A DNA stretch of 64,000 bases from Syntrophomonadaceae bacterium (GCA_012522955.1 JAAYJK010000127.1:33950-97949), one strand, 5' to 3'; counted from the stretch's first letter, positions 8,788-19,433 are shown. Program-made: numbers and translations. Notes: generated from the letters alone by a model not told the origin.

Positions 8788-10935
8788 TTACGCCCGCACC
8801 ATTTCTTTTATTGCCTGTCGGCACCAATGGCGATGCTGGGCTATAGACTCTAAAAACTCATCGGCGAATGAGCTCATCTGATTGGCGTTTCTTACCGTTA
8901 CCACTCCTGCATCTGAGAACACTTGGCTGCCGTCACTGCTCCCGGCCAATGAAATTTCACCCAGCTTGCATTCAATTAGCATATCTACCCCTTCATTGGA
9001 AGCTCCGATAGCCTTACAGTGCTTAAAGGCCTGGTTGATGAAATGCAAGGCATACCCATGAGTCATCAAGCTTTCTATACTCTGCTGGCCTCCGGGTATA
9101 TAGACTGCATCATATAGTACTGAAGATGTAGTATGATAGTTCTCCTGTACCTCCAGTTGGTGACTATCGCTGCTGCTGAGCATGCCCTGTTGTTTGCTGA
9201 TTATTACCGGATGAACCGCAGTTAGCTTAAATGCCTCCATAAGCTGCAGCAATTCGTTATGGTTATATCCATTCTCAACCAGGACCGCTATTCGGCGGGT
9301 ATTGGCCAATTTGGTAGTGTTGGCTTGACTGACCGCTGCTGAGGACTCAGTAATTCCAATATCACATGCAACAGTCGGAGCCGGAACTCCTATACCGGAA
9401 GCTATGTCAATGGCCAGCTGACCATTAACCTGGTTGAACATATCCACTACCCGTTCTTTTATGGTTTTGTTCTTTACTTTGCCTACTTCGAAATGAAAGG
9501 CTTCGATTATATGCTGCTTTTCCGGATCCGACATACTGTTCCAGAATAGAGCCGCCTGACTGTAATGGTCTTTGAAACTGCTGCTGCGTTCCCTCACCTT
9601 GCGGCCATCTACTCTCTCCTCATAGTGAACATAGCCTCCTTCCAATTCAGAAGCTGGATGGGGTTGGTTTTCCTGCAGCATATTGGGGGAATAGCTAACC
9701 TTGCCCTTATCTATGGTCATCCGGTGATAAGCATCCCGCTGATTGGTATGCACCGGAGCTACGGGTCTGTTTATAGGTATTTCGTGGAAATTAGGTCCTC
9801 CCAGGCGTATCAGTTGAGTATCCAAATAAGAAAACAGCCGTCCCTGCAGGAGAGGGTCATTGGTAAAATCGATACCCGGCACTACATTGGCCGGATGGAA
9901 GGCCACCTGTTCAGTTTCCGCAAAGAAATTGTCTACATTACGGTTTAGGGTCATCTTACCGATGCGGCGTACGGGAATGAGCTCTTCTGGCCAGAACTTG
10001 GTGGGATCCAATATGTCAAAGTTGAAGTCGAACTCCTGCTCCTGTTCCAAAACCTGTATCCCCAGTTCATATTCCGGAAATTCTCCGTCCTCAATAGCAT
10101 TCCATAAGTCTCCCCGGTTAAAATCCGGATCCTTCCCTGCTATTATCTGAGCTTCGTCCCATACCAGGGAATGTACCCCCAGCAGGGGTTTCCAGTGAAA
10201 TTTCACAAAACGGGCTTGGCCCTGCTCATTGATCAGACGGAAGGTATTTACCCCAAAGCCCTCCATCATTCGGAAACTACGGGGTATTCCCCGATCAGAG
10301 AGTAGCCATAGTATCATATGGGCCAGTTCTGAGTTATTTACCATAAAATCCCAAAAGGTGTCGTGAGCCGCCGAGGCCTGTGGTATTTCCTTATCCGGTT
10401 CCGGCTTAATGGAGTGGACTATATCAGGAAATTTAATGGCATCTTGAATAAAGAATATAGGGATGTTATTACCCACCAGGTCATAATTACCCTCTTCGGT
10501 ATAAAACTTGGTAGCAAACCCCCGCACGTCCCTTACCGTATCCGCTGAACCCCGAGAACCTACCACGGTGGAAAAACGAACAAAGACCGGGGTTTTGACG
10601 GCAGGATCCTGGAGGAATTTAGCTTTAGTTAAATCAGCTAAGGACTCATATACCTGAAAATAGCCATGGGCTCCAGCCCCTCGGGCATGAACTACCCGTT
10701 CAGGAATCCTTTCATGGTCAAAATGAGTAATTTTCTCCCGGAAATGAAAGTCTTCCATCAAGGTAGGCCCTCGGGTCCCCGCCTTTAACGAATCATCGGT
10801 ATGGGACACCTTGAGCCCCTGATTGCTGGTAAGTGGCTCCTTATCATGGCCCACACGGAAAATCTCCAGCTGTTCATTTTTGGTATTCTCATTAACCCCG
10901 GATTGGTTTTTTTGTACTGTATCCATCCATCCCAT
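8788..10935 (-). CDS. katE: monofunctional large-subunit catalase (HPII type)
   Basis: Breaks down hydrogen peroxide using haem. The catalytic histidine is in [12 protein letters not shown] (His83), the distal asparagine in YDLVGNNIP (Asn156), and the haem-ligand tyrosine in [10 protein letters not shown]. The last 150 residues form the flavodoxin/class-I-glutaminase-like C-terminal domain that separates clade 2 large-subunit catalases from the short ones. Length 715 residues. ATG codons at 10935 and 10926 both fit; AAGGAAGG abuts the first and lies 9 bases before the second, so the real start may be residue 4. A full catalase is noteworthy in a presumed strict anaerobe. Confidence 0.95.
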   Translation of the reverse strand: MGWMDTVQKNQSGVNENTKNEQLEIFRVGHDKEPLTSNQGLKVSHTDDSLKAGTRGPTLMEDFHFREKITHFDHERIPERVVHARGAGAHGYFQVYESLADLTKAKFLQDPAVKTPVFVRFSTVVGSRGSADTVRDVRGFATKFYTEEGNYDLVGNNIPIFFIQDAIKFPDIVHSIKPEPDKEIPQASAAHDTFWDFMVNNSELAHMILWLLSDRGIPRSFRMMEGFGVNTFRLINEQGQARFVKFHWKPLLGVHSLVWDEAQIIAGKDPDFNRGDLWNAIEDGEFPEYELGIQVLEQEQEFDFNFDILDPTKFWPEELIPVRRIGKMTLNRNVDNFFAETEQVAFHPANVVPGIDFTNDPLLQGRLFSYLDTQLIRLGGPNFHEIPINRPVAPVHTNQRDAYHRMTIDKGKVSYSPNMLQENQPHPASELEGGYVHYEERVDGRKVRERSSSFKDHYSQAALFWNSMSDPEKQHIIEAFHFEVGKVKNKTIKERVVDMFNQVNGQLAIDIASGIGVPAPTVACDIGITESSAAVSQANTTKLANTRRIAVLVENGYNHNELLQLMEAFKLTAVHPVIISKQQGMLSSSDSHQLEVQENYHTTSSVLYDAVYIPGGQQSIESLMTHGYALHFINQAFKHCKAIGASNEGVDMLIECKLGEISLAGSSDGSQVFSDAGVVTVRNANQMSSFADEFLESIAQHRHWCRQAIKEMVRA

Positions 10936-10992
10936 CCTTCCTTATAAATTGGCATTTTTAGTGTGCCACCGGCTATGATCTTATATACGAAC

Positions 10993-11021
10993 ACAGGCAA
11001 AAGAACCGTCCCTATGCCTGT
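10993..11021. repeat. short REP-like dyad between katE and gerA
   Basis: ACAGGCA at 10993-10999 pairs with TGCCTGT at 11015-11021 around an AAGAACCGTCCCTA core. The GGGACGGTTCTTTTG core on the other strand is a type of dispersed palindrome I know from Clostridia. It sits in the divergent promoter region, so a regulatory dyad is an alternative. Confidence 0.4.
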
Positions 11022-11098
11022 AATGAATAAATGCTGTAATCATTGACAAACTAATCTATATGTACCAAATTATCAAATTTTAGACTTTAGGGGGCCTC

Positions 11099-12649
11099 AT
11101 GCGCTACATAAGTAAAAAAAAGTCCACCAAATCACATATGGACGCAAAAAATATGGTAGCTCAAGCTATATCTGCCGATATTCAGGTAAATATCGATAGT
11201 CTAAAAGTATTGCTTAACCGTTGTTCTGACGCAGTTATCAGAGAATTTACCTTGGGGCGAGAAAGCAATACCCGATGCGTATTGCTGTATTTTGATGGTA
11301 TATCCGACAAGGCGGAGATAGAAGAACATCTGCTTAAACGCCTGTTGCAGGAGTTAGATAGCTGGGATGAGCCCCAGGAAGAGCTAAACTGCTTGCAAAC
11401 CATTAAAAGTCGAGTATTATCCCTATCCCAATTGAGTTATATTAATACTTTGGAAGAAGTCTGCTATCACTTGAATTCCGGGGATGCGGTGCTGCTACTG
11501 GATGGCAGCAATCAAGGCCTGGCGGCCGGCACCCGCTTCTGGGAAAGCCGTGGTATACAGACTCCGGAAAATGAACTTACTATTCAGGGGCCAAAAGACA
11601 GCTTTAGCGAAACCCTGCGTTACAATACCGCTCTGATCAGGCGCCGTCTAAAAACCACTCAGCTTAAAACCGAGATTTTGATAATAGGGCGATTAAGCAA
11701 AACAGATGTTTTATTAAGCTATATTGAAGATATTGCCCCCCACAGTATGGTTGAACTAGTAAAGGAACGTCTTTTAAAAATTAAGCTGGACGGCATCCTG
11801 GATAGCGGTTATCTGGAAGAATTCCTGGCTGACAGCAAATGGACTATTTTTTCCCAGGTTGAATATACTGAACGACCTGATCGTGCATGTGCCCACCTCT
11901 TGGAGGGAGGAGTAGCTATCATGGTTGATGGATCGCCTATGGCTTTATTGGCCCCCATTAGCTTCCCCCAATTCATGATATCATCCGAAGATTATTATCA
12001 AAATTTTGTAGCCGGTTCCATATATCGCCTTTTGCGCTTCCTGGCCTTTTTTGCTGCACTGCTCTTACCTTCCCTGTATGTTGCAATTATATCCTATCAT
12101 CACGAGATGATTCCCACCACTCTTTATTTGACAATTGCTTCAACCCGGGAAGGGGTTCCCTTTCCGGCCGTCATTGAAGCCTTGTTATTGGAACTAACCT
12201 TTGAGCTGCTGCGAGAAGCAGGTTTAAGGCTGCCACGGGCTATAGGCCCGGCTGTAAGTATAGTAGGAGCCCTGATCATCGGAGATGCAGCAGTTAAAGC
12301 CGGTCTGGTCTCCAGCCTTATGGTGGTAGTAGTAGCCTTTACCGGAATTTCTTCTTTTGTAATTCCAGCCTATAATGCCAGTGTAATAATCCGTATATCT
12401 CGTTTTGGCATTTTAATCGCCGCCGGTCTTATGGGTTTGCCGGGCGTTATTATGGCCTTGCTGCTAATGCTAATTAGAATGGAAAATATAAAGTCCCTGG
12501 GAAAACCTTATTTATCCCCCCTTTCACCCATCAATACTGCTCAGCTTTCTGATGTACTGCTACGCCGGCCCTGGCCTATGAGTGTACAGCGTCCCCATCT
12601 TCCAGGAATGCTTAACCGAACACGCCAAAAGCAGAAAGGAGGATTATAA
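11099..12649 (+). CDS. gerA: spore germination protein, GerA family (A subunit)
   Basis: The inner-membrane A subunit of a germinant receptor in the spore. The hydrophilic N-terminal half includes VLLYFDGISDK, LLDGSNQGLAA, FSETLRYNTALIRRRLK and EYTERPDRACAHLLEGGVAIMVDGSP. The second half has membrane helices from about residue 300, with ATLYL-like and REAGLRLPRAIGPAVSIVGALIIGDAAVKAG motifs. The length of 516 residues is typical. It starts a four-gene unit with gerC, a small membrane protein and gerB. gerC begins directly after its stop. The germinant cannot be told from sequence. Confidence 0.93.
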   Translation: MRYISKKKSTKSHMDAKNMVAQAISADIQVNIDSLKVLLNRCSDAVIREFTLGRESNTRCVLLYFDGISDKAEIEEHLLKRLLQELDSWDEPQEELNCLQTIKSRVLSLSQLSYINTLEEVCYHLNSGDAVLLLDGSNQGLAAGTRFWESRGIQTPENELTIQGPKDSFSETLRYNTALIRRRLKTTQLKTEILIIGRLSKTDVLLSYIEDIAPHSMVELVKERLLKIKLDGILDSGYLEEFLADSKWTIFSQVEYTERPDRACAHLLEGGVAIMVDGSPMALLAPISFPQFMISSEDYYQNFVAGSIYRLLRFLAFFAALLLPSLYVAIISYHHEMIPTTLYLTIASTREGVPFPAVIEALLLELTFELLREAGLRLPRAIGPAVSIVGALIIGDAAVKAGLVSSLMVVVVAFTGISSFVIPAYNASVIIRISRFGILIAAGLMGLPGVIMALLLMLIRMENIKSLGKPYLSPLSPINTAQLSDVLLRRPWPMSVQRPHLPGMLNRTRQKQKGGL

Positions 12650-13822
12650 ATGATGAGATGTATACCAATAATGCTGCTTCTGCTAAGCCCCTTTATACTC
12701 TCGGGCTGTTATGACAAATTAGAGGTCAGTGACACTATTGTAGTTATAGCCCATGGATGGGATATCCAAGGTGACAATAAACTTCTTTCAGCCCAGTTGG
12801 CTCTAACTCCGCCTCGGGAAGGACAGCTGCAAAGAGATCCCAAATACATGACGCTTTGCTCTACTGCCCCTTCCTTTGCCCAGGCCGCCCGGGAATTATC
12901 CCTTACACTACCCCGTCAACCCCTATGGTCCATGGCCGATACGATTGTAATAAGTGAAAAACTGGCATTACGGGACACCACCCTGTTTATTGATACGGCT
13001 ACCCGCAATCCCCATATACGCTATAATGTTAAGCTATTTGTAGCACGAGGCGTTACCCCGGCAGAAATATTCGAAGTACAGGTGCCTCCGGAAAACTATT
13101 CCGGAACCGCACTGGAAAAAATAATCAGAATTCAAACTGGACAGGCTGGAATCTATATGCCAATTGATTTGAAGGATTTTATTTACCGGAATTCCACCGA
13201 AGGCATTGAACCAGTGATACCCCAAATTGTATTGGAAAGCCAGAAGGGCCAAAAAGGGATCAGGCTGCAAGGAACTGCCGTCTTTAAGGGGCACCAAATG
13301 GTAGGAGAATTGGACCCAGCTCAAACCAGAGGTTTAGCTCTAATGAAATCAGGAGCGATAAATAGTACTATCTTCAATATAAAAAACCCATTGATTGGGA
13401 GGGAAGAAGAACCCCTTAAAATGTCTAACAACTTATGTCTTGAATTGACCTCCTATCGGGTGAAGGTTAAACCCTTAATAAATGGCAGCCACATAAAAAT
13501 GCAGATTGTACTGGAGGGGGAAGGCAATATTGTAGAGGATAATAATACCAGTTCCATTTGTGAGCCGGAAACCGTCCAAGATATTGAAAAAGAAGCGGCC
13601 CGGGCCTTGAAGCAGGATATACAGATGTGCATAAAGCAGGCCCAAGGCCTGAACAGCGACATTATGGGTTGGGGTTTGGCCATTAACCGCATTCATCCAA
13701 GAACCTGGCAGAAAATAAGGGATTATTGGCCTGAAATCTTTCCCGGCATACCTGCAAATATTCAAGTTAAATACCGTCTAAACCAACCTTATCTGCAAAA
13801 AGACGCCTTTCTCCAGCAATAA
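12650..13822 (+). CDS. gerC: spore germination lipoprotein, GerC family (C subunit)
   Basis: Lipoprotein subunit of the germinant receptor. A hydrophobic signal ends in a lipobox-like ILSGC at about residues 17-21. The GerC pattern of CYDKLEVSDTIVVIAHGWD near the start and WGLAINRIHPRTWQKI near the end is clear. 390 residues. ATGATG starts right at the end of gerA behind AGGAGG, so the two are translationally close. Confidence 0.92.
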   Translation: MMRCIPIMLLLLSPFILSGCYDKLEVSDTIVVIAHGWDIQGDNKLLSAQLALTPPREGQLQRDPKYMTLCSTAPSFAQAARELSLTLPRQPLWSMADTIVISEKLALRDTTLFIDTATRNPHIRYNVKLFVARGVTPAEIFEVQVPPENYSGTALEKIIRIQTGQAGIYMPIDLKDFIYRNSTEGIEPVIPQIVLESQKGQKGIRLQGTAVFKGHQMVGELDPAQTRGLALMKSGAINSTIFNIKNPLIGREEEPLKMSNNLCLELTSYRVKVKPLINGSHIKMQIVLEGEGNIVEDNNTSSICEPETVQDIEKEAARALKQDIQMCIKQAQGLNSDIMGWGLAINRIHPRTWQKIRDYWPEIFPGIPANIQVKYRLNQPYLQKDAFLQQ

Positions 13823-13850
13823 ACCCAATTCTTTTATGGGAGGAACCGAA

Positions 13851-14051
13851 ATGATCTGGCTGTTTATTATTTTAGTAATCTTTATTATCTATGTGGAAGC
13901 ACTCCCGCTATATAAAACTGGAGCCTTTAATGAACTTATTGTCTTTGGCATTTTCTTGTTCTTGGGCTTATATCTGGCTATGGCTCAGGTATATCATGCT
14001 CCCTTTTATAGTGTGCTATCGGAATGTGCCAACCGTCTGGCATACCCATAA
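13851..14051 (+). CDS. small two-helix membrane protein in the ger operon
   Basis: 66 residues with two hydrophobic stretches, about residues 1-17 (MIWLFIILVIFIIYVEA) and 26-43. I take the ATG at 13851 because GGGAGG lies 8 bases upstream; an ATG at 13836 is also in frame. Small membrane proteins sit at this place in some other ger operons. No defined family or function is recognised. Confidence 0.65.
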   Translation: MIWLFIILVIFIIYVEALPLYKTGAFNELIVFGIFLFLGLYLAMAQVYHAPFYSVLSECANRLAYP

Positions 14052-14105
14052 TATTACTATTGGTATTCACTATGATTAAAAGCAGACTCACAAGGAGGAT
14101 TGTCC

Positions 14106-15221
14106 ATGCCCCAGATAAATCATAGGCAGCTATTCAGCTTGTTATTCCTAACCATTACTCCATGTTTTTTTGTATTATGACCTAATGTGCTGGGAGAAGT
14201 TTCTGCCCAGAACTCCTGGTTGACGGTTATTGCTTCTTTCATACCCGGTTTACTGCTTATTTATGTGTATAGCGCCCTGCTGGGCAAGAGTTCCCAACCC
14301 TTTCCCTTGATGCTTGAGGAGCACCTGGGGATAGCGGGCAAGGTAATGGGTATTGCTTATATCATAGTTTTTCTGATTTTGGCCTCTTTTTACCTGCGTT
14401 TTTTTACAGAATTCCTGGAAATAACGGTGCTTTTCAATACCCCCACCAGTTTAATTATACTGGCCCTTCTTATACCGGGAACCTATGCCATTCGCAGCGG
14501 CATGGAAGTCATAGCTCGCATAAGCGAAGTAATATTTATAGTTTTTCTGCCTCTTTCTCTGTTGCTGCTGCTGACCTCGGTGGCCGCACATCCAGACCTT
14601 GATAATTTGCTGCCTCTGGCCTTTATTAGCCTGCAGGATTTAGGCTATGGAATATACTTGAATACCTGGCATTTGGCCAATATGATTATCGTACTTGCCC
14701 TAGCCTATTTCACCTGTCAGAGGGATAAGCTTCCGCGAACCCTGCTGGTTTTTTTAGTCACTTTAACTCTTTACTTGTCTGTTGCCATGGCAGTTTCGGT
14801 TATAACCCTCGGGGTAGCCATCGTTTCCAGTTCAAACTTCCCTCTGTTTGAAATTGCCCGTTCCGCCTCCTATGCCGGTTTTATCCGTAACACTGAACCC
14901 GTATTCGTTTCCATATTCAATCTAGGTATCTTTATATCGGTGGTTGTGTTTTGGTTAATGGCCTGCTACAGTACCCAACAGCTTTTCCGTCTGCAGGATT
15001 ATCGTTTTTTAGCGACCCCCTCCGCCATTATTATTGGTTTCCATGCAATTCTATTAAGTCCTAATACCTATACTATATTTAGAATCCTACGTTATAGCGC
15101 CCCGTTGATCTTTGGAGTCTTTTTCGTACTGATCCCAGTCCTATTATATATATTGCTGCTGTTCCGCCCCCGTAAAGTGAATGAGCAAACTGGCAGCGGT
15201 TTACAGAGTCCTGAAACTTAA
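14106..15221 (+). pseudogene. gerB: spore germination protein, GerB family, with in-frame stop
   Basis: The strong AAGGAGG site and ATG at 14106 begin the expected GerB N-terminus (MPQINHRQLFSLLFLTITPC). Codon 25 is TGA (14178-14180), and the same frame continues PNVLGEVSAQNSWLTV and on through ten or so helices to 15221. A Leu TTA to TGA change explains it. The rest looks intact at 344 codons from a GTG at 14187, but that start lacks a good ribosome site and would remove the first helix. So this receptor subunit is either non-functional, made from a weak internal start, or affected by a sequencing error. GerB normally acts as the transporter-like B subunit. Confidence 0.85.
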
Positions 15222-15324
15222 ATAAGCACTTGACGCCAGGGTATTTTTTCTTCATCAATTACTAATAGGGCTAAAGGCATCCCGTCCTGGGACGATCCTA
15301 TCAATTGATTCACGGAGGCACAAA

Positions 15325-16137
15325 ATGGATTTTTACCAAGGTAAGCGGATAAGCGCCAATACTTTATTTCATTTTACCGACAGCTTCGATAATCTGGCCG
15401 GTATCTTTAGCCACTGTTTTTATCCCCGTTATTGTTTGGAAGACCAGAGCTATCTGGTTGAGGACTATCTGCCCCAATACGTTGCTATCCCCATGGTTTG
15501 TTTCTGTGATCTGCCTCTTTCCCAGGTCCATTACCATACTGAAACTTACGGCTCCTATTGTATAGGATTATCCAAAGAATGGGGGCAGGCCAAGGGGATT
15601 AATCCAATTATGTATGCACTGCCCAACTCTTATTCTACTCTTTTGCTTAAAAAGTGTTTTGGTCAATTATACCCATTGAACCCTGAGTTGCTTCGATATA
15701 AACCAGAGCAAAGGGACCTGGCAGCACAGAACGTGGCCACTATGCTTTATTCCTTTTTTACTTTTCTAAAACCCTATGAAGGAGAGGTATGGAAAAATGG
15801 CGAGCAGATAAAAAGCAAGGTTAGATTTTATGATGAGCGAGAATGGCGCTATGTGCCAGCCCTGGATAGACTTAATCAATTAGGCTTGATTCCGGTAATG
15901 AGCCAGCAGCATTATAAGGAAGATGGCACCCGTAAGCATGGCAACATAATTCTTCGGGAATCTTTCCAATTGAATTTTTCTGCCCGGGATGTCAAGTATA
16001 TTATTGTGAAAGAAGAAGATGAAGTCTTAAGAATAGCCGATAAGATAAATGCCCTGGCTTCCAGGTATAGCCAGGAAGAAATTAAGCTGCTCAGTACCCA
16101 TATTATTTCCATGCAGCAGATACGGGAAGATTTTTAA
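15325..16137 (+). CDS. AbiGi-like abortive infection protein
   Basis: 270 residues with no membrane segments. The N-terminal pattern LFHFTDSFDNLAGIF followed by RYCLEDQSYL, a CFCDLPLS motif and a central YDEREWRYVP segment match the AbiGi abortive phage-resistance family as I remember it, the proposed antitoxin half of AbiG. No AbiGii partner is beside it. CGGAGG precedes the ATG. It sits alone between gerB and the convergent nuo operon. Confidence 0.6.
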   Translation: MDFYQGKRISANTLFHFTDSFDNLAGIFSHCFYPRYCLEDQSYLVEDYLPQYVAIPMVCFCDLPLSQVHYHTETYGSYCIGLSKEWGQAKGINPIMYALPNSYSTLLLKKCFGQLYPLNPELLRYKPEQRDLAAQNVATMLYSFFTFLKPYEGEVWKNGEQIKSKVRFYDEREWRYVPALDRLNQLGLIPVMSQQHYKEDGTRKHGNIILRESFQLNFSARDVKYIIVKEEDEVLRIADKINALASRYSQEEIKLLSTHIISMQQIREDF

Positions 16138-16493
16138 GTAAAAAGAGCTTTATTGAACTTTTTCCTTATTAGGAAATGCTACAAATCCCGTCATCAAACA
16201 CAGATGTAACAGTATGTTTCTTGTTAAACCGGTAATCCCTTTGCCCGCAGGTTGTTAGATAAGACGGACGAAACGTCCCCCTGTCATATGACGAAAAAAA
16301 GCCCGCTATAAAAGCGGGCAGAAAAAGATTGGGATTGTATAACAAAATTTCCATAGAACCTTTTGCCAAGTTAAAATAATTGCTTAACTGCTTAGTTAAA
16401 AGGCCACATTTGGCACTACTATCATCATTGTCAACCTCATCCAGTTTTACTCCCAAGTCTAAGTACTAAGCCATATACATCCAGAGATTTTAT
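16138..16493. other. intergenic region between convergent genes
   Basis: It holds the nuo terminator (16292-16319), a GTCATATGAC dyad and a GGACG-TTTC-GTCC-type dyad near 16264-16289, probably another REP-like remnant. A 95-codon frame on the minus strand (16169-16456) runs straight through the terminator hairpin and is not credible. Confidence 0.5.
16292..16319 (-). terminator. intrinsic terminator of the nuo operon
   Basis: GCCCGCT (16301-16307) pairs with AGCGGGC (16313-16319). On the minus strand the hairpin is followed by seven T. It lies about 175 bases after the nuoN stop, with no other minus-strand gene between. Confidence 0.85.
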
Positions 16494-17909
16494 TTATATA
16501 AAGATTTTAATGGCATAGCCGGCCAACTCAGATAAGGGTCCGGGGTATACTCCCAAGATAACGGTAGCCAGTAAACAGACCCATAGGGCGGCGGTACTAC
16601 CCCATCCTAGGGACAGTGGTGCTTGATCCGTATTCTCACCAATATACATGGCCTTGGATACTCCCAGATAGTAGTAAACGGATACCATACTCATCACCAA
16701 ACCCAAGAGGGCCAGCCATAGATAGCCGGCCTCGATGGCTCCGGCAAACAAATAGAATTTGCCTGCAAAGCCGGCCATGGGCGGAATACCGGCCAGGGAA
16801 AGCATGCATATGGTCATTATGGCTGCCATTAGGGGAGAACGCTTGCTCAAACCGGCAAAAGCTTCGATATCGGTTCGCCCCGTATCCACTTCCACTGCTG
16901 TAGCTACGGCAAATGCTCCTACATTAGCGAAAACATATATCATGGCATAGAACAATACCCCTTTTAAGCCATAGCTATTAGCGGCAGTAGCTCCCACCAA
17001 GATATACCCGGCCTGGGCAATACTGGAGTAAGCCAATAGTCTTTTAATATCCCGCTGGGAAAGAGCAATCAGGTTGCCCACCACTATAGTTATGGCGGCC
17101 AGAACAGCTAAGAGCAAGCCCCAGTTAAACACTGCATTAGGATCCACTGCTAACATGAACACCCGCAGCAGAGCAGCAAACCCAGCTGCTTTGGAGGCCA
17201 CCGAGAGATAAGTGGTAATAGGAATGGGTGCCCCCTGGTATATGTCCGGGGTCCACATATGAAAGGGAACCACGGAAATTTTAAAAGCAAAACCGGCTAT
17301 TATCATTACCACCCCGGCTATAACGGCTGCGGACGAGCTAAAAGAAGCGCCGATTTCGATAAAGTTAGTGCTTCCCAGACTGGCATAAAGTAAACTGATG
17401 CCAAACAACAGGATAGCGGAAGAGGTAGCACCCAGAATCAGGTATTTCAATCCTGCTTCACCCGATAACTTGTCGCTCTTTAAATAAGCGGTCAGAATAT
17501 AGAAGCTTATGGTCATCAATTCCAGTCCTACATAAAGGGTAATAAATTCCCCCGCCGCTACCATCAGCATCATACCCAGAGTTGCAAAAATCATCAAAGC
17601 ATAAAACTCACTGCTCTTTTCTTTAAAACGACTAATGTACTGAGCAGCCATTAACATAACCAGGAGGCCAGCCATCAGGAACAAGAGCTTGAAATAGTTG
17701 CCATATACATCTATCTGATAAACCCCGTTAAACAAGCTGGCTTCCCGAGAAAAATTCAGGATCAAGTAAAGCAGAATCAGGACCATTCCCACCAGGGCCA
17801 GGCCATTCACATATTTTTGAGCCTTTCCCGGCAGAGCCAGACCCAAAACCAGTACCGCCAATCCTAACAGGGCCAGCAGAATTTCAGCTGCCAATATCGA
17901 AAAATCCAT
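16494..17909 (-). CDS. nuoN: NADH dehydrogenase-like complex, subunit N
   Basis: Antiporter-like membrane subunit of the complex I arm. About 14 hydrophobic helices, with the proton-channel residues in SFYILTAYLKSD, FKISVVPFHMWTPDIYQGAP and DIKRLLAYSSIAQAGYI. The start ATG at 17909 overlaps the nuoM stop (TAATG), with AGGAGG 9 bases before it. 471 residues, normal for NuoN. Last gene of the eleven-gene operon. Confidence 0.95.
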   Translation of the reverse strand: MDFSILAAEILLALLGLAVLVLGLALPGKAQKYVNGLALVGMVLILLYLILNFSREASLFNGVYQIDVYGNYFKLLFLMAGLLVMLMAAQYISRFKEKSSEFYALMIFATLGMMLMVAAGEFITLYVGLELMTISFYILTAYLKSDKLSGEAGLKYLILGATSSAILLFGISLLYASLGSTNFIEIGASFSSSAAVIAGVVMIIAGFAFKISVVPFHMWTPDIYQGAPIPITTYLSVASKAAGFAALLRVFMLAVDPNAVFNWGLLLAVLAAITIVVGNLIALSQRDIKRLLAYSSIAQAGYILVGATAANSYGLKGVLFYAMIYVFANVGAFAVATAVEVDTGRTDIEAFAGLSKRSPLMAAIMTICMLSLAGIPPMAGFAGKFYLFAGAIEAGYLWLALLGLVMSMVSVYYYLGVSKAMYIGENTDQAPLSLGWGSTAALWVCLLATVILGVYPGPLSELAGYAIKIFI

Positions 17910-19417
17910 TACCACCAACCTCCTATCTGCAGCGGTCCTATCTGGGCCAGCATTTCTCCTACCCCATTATTAATCAAATCCATCAGGGTAAAGGGCAGAA
18001 AACCTCCTATGAATATGGCCAGCCCCAATACCAGCAGTGGGACCATTTCCACCCCTTTTAAATCCTGGAGATGGTCCCATTTCTCATTGCGAGGACCAAA
18101 CAACATGCGGCCTAAAGCCCGCAAGACATAAAGGGCAGTAAAAACTATCCCTGATATGGCCAGTATGGTTATTACTCGATAGGTGCCAAAAGCTCCCACA
18201 AATATGGTGAATTCCCCGATAAAGTTAACCATACCCGGTAAGCCTAAAGAAGCCAAGCCGGCAATCATAAAACCTGCAGTCAGTTTGGGCATCTGATGAG
18301 CCAGCCCGCCAAAATCCTCAATGTTACGAGTATGACTTTTCTCATACAAGTTGCCGATCATAGCAAAGAACAGGGCTGCCATTACTCCATGGGCAAACAT
18401 CATAATCACTGCCCCATTTATACTGATAAGATTCAAGGCTGCTATTCCCACCAGAACATAGCCCATATGGCTGACACTGGAATAACCCACTATATATTTC
18501 AAGTCCTTCTGGCTTAAACAGATATAAGCGGCATATATTATATTGCCCAGGGCCAGAACCGCAATAATAGGAGCTACCACAGCTGCTCCGGCTGGCAGAA
18601 TGGTCAAGGCAATACGGATTAAACCGTATCCCCCTATTTTTTTCAAAACTCCGGCATGGATCATGCTAACCGCAGTTGGCGCCCCGGCATAACCATCCGG
18701 AGACCAGGCGTGGAAAGGAAACATGGATAAGAGAGTGCCAAAGCCAAAAGCCATAAAGGCATATACCAGAATTTGAAATTCCACTCCATAATTCAAGGTA
18801 GCCAGGAAAGCCATATCCATGCTGGCTATGCCGCTAATGGCTCGGGCCTGGACAAAGAGAGCAATCAAGGCGGTCAGTAGAAAAGCGCTTCCAATCAAAA
18901 GATATATGGTTAGCTTCATACCGGCGTATTCCTTGCTGACCCGTTTAGTACTGCCAAACATAATAACCATAAGATAAATCGGTATTACCACCACTTCATA
19001 GAAGAGAAAGAAAATAAATAAATCAGTGGTAATAAAGGTTCCCATTACCCCGGCAATCAAAATCAAAAGCAGGGCAAAGAATTCTCTTACCCGCTCCCTC
19101 AGATTCCAGGAAGCATATATGGAGCTAAACCCAATCAGGTTAGTCAAAAGCAGCAGGGGAATACTTATTCCGTCTACCCCCAGAGCATAATTAACTCCCA
19201 GGTCCCTGATCCAGGGTATGGTCTCTACAAACTGCATGCCTCCCAGAGCCCGGTCATAGGTAAGGAAAATGAATATAGACAGCAAGAGACTAATTAGAGT
19301 AGCAAAAGCAGCCGTCCACTTAATCCCTTTATGCTGCCCAGCAGGTAGGCACATGATAATCATTGCTCCCAGCAAAGGCACTATTAAAGTTATGGTTAAT
19401 ACTGGTATTTCATACAT
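17909..19417 (-). CDS. nuoM: NADH dehydrogenase-like complex, subunit M
   Basis: Antiporter-like membrane subunit. Typical motifs are the LFYEVVVIPIYLMV helix with its essential glutamate, LLSMFPFHAWSPDGYAGAP and DLKYIVGYSSVSHMGYVLVG. 502 residues, as usual. Encoded between nuoL and nuoN, with translation linked to nuoN by a TAATG overlap. Confidence 0.96.
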   Translation of the reverse strand: MYEIPVLTITLIVPLLGAMIIMCLPAGQHKGIKWTAAFATLISLLLSIFIFLTYDRALGGMQFVETIPWIRDLGVNYALGVDGISIPLLLLTNLIGFSSIYASWNLRERVREFFALLLILIAGVMGTFITTDLFIFFLFYEVVVIPIYLMVIMFGSTKRVSKEYAGMKLTIYLLIGSAFLLTALIALFVQARAISGIASMDMAFLATLNYGVEFQILVYAFMAFGFGTLLSMFPFHAWSPDGYAGAPTAVSMIHAGVLKKIGGYGLIRIALTILPAGAAVVAPIIAVLALGNIIYAAYICLSQKDLKYIVGYSSVSHMGYVLVGIAALNLISINGAVIMMFAHGVMAALFFAMIGNLYEKSHTRNIEDFGGLAHQMPKLTAGFMIAGLASLGLPGMVNFIGEFTIFVGAFGTYRVITILAISGIVFTALYVLRALGRMLFGPRNEKWDHLQDLKGVEMVPLLVLGLAIFIGGFLPFTLMDLINNGVGEMLAQIGPLQIGGWW

Positions 19418-19433
19418 TACTACCTACCTCCTC

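Noticed and set aside
14178..14180. Selenocysteine at the gerB TGA
   Set aside because: Relatives have an ordinary helix residue here, and I see no hairpin of the bacterial SECIS kind directly after it.
16169..16456. 95-codon open frame on the minus strand
   Set aside because: It runs through the nuo terminator hairpin and lacks a ribosome site.
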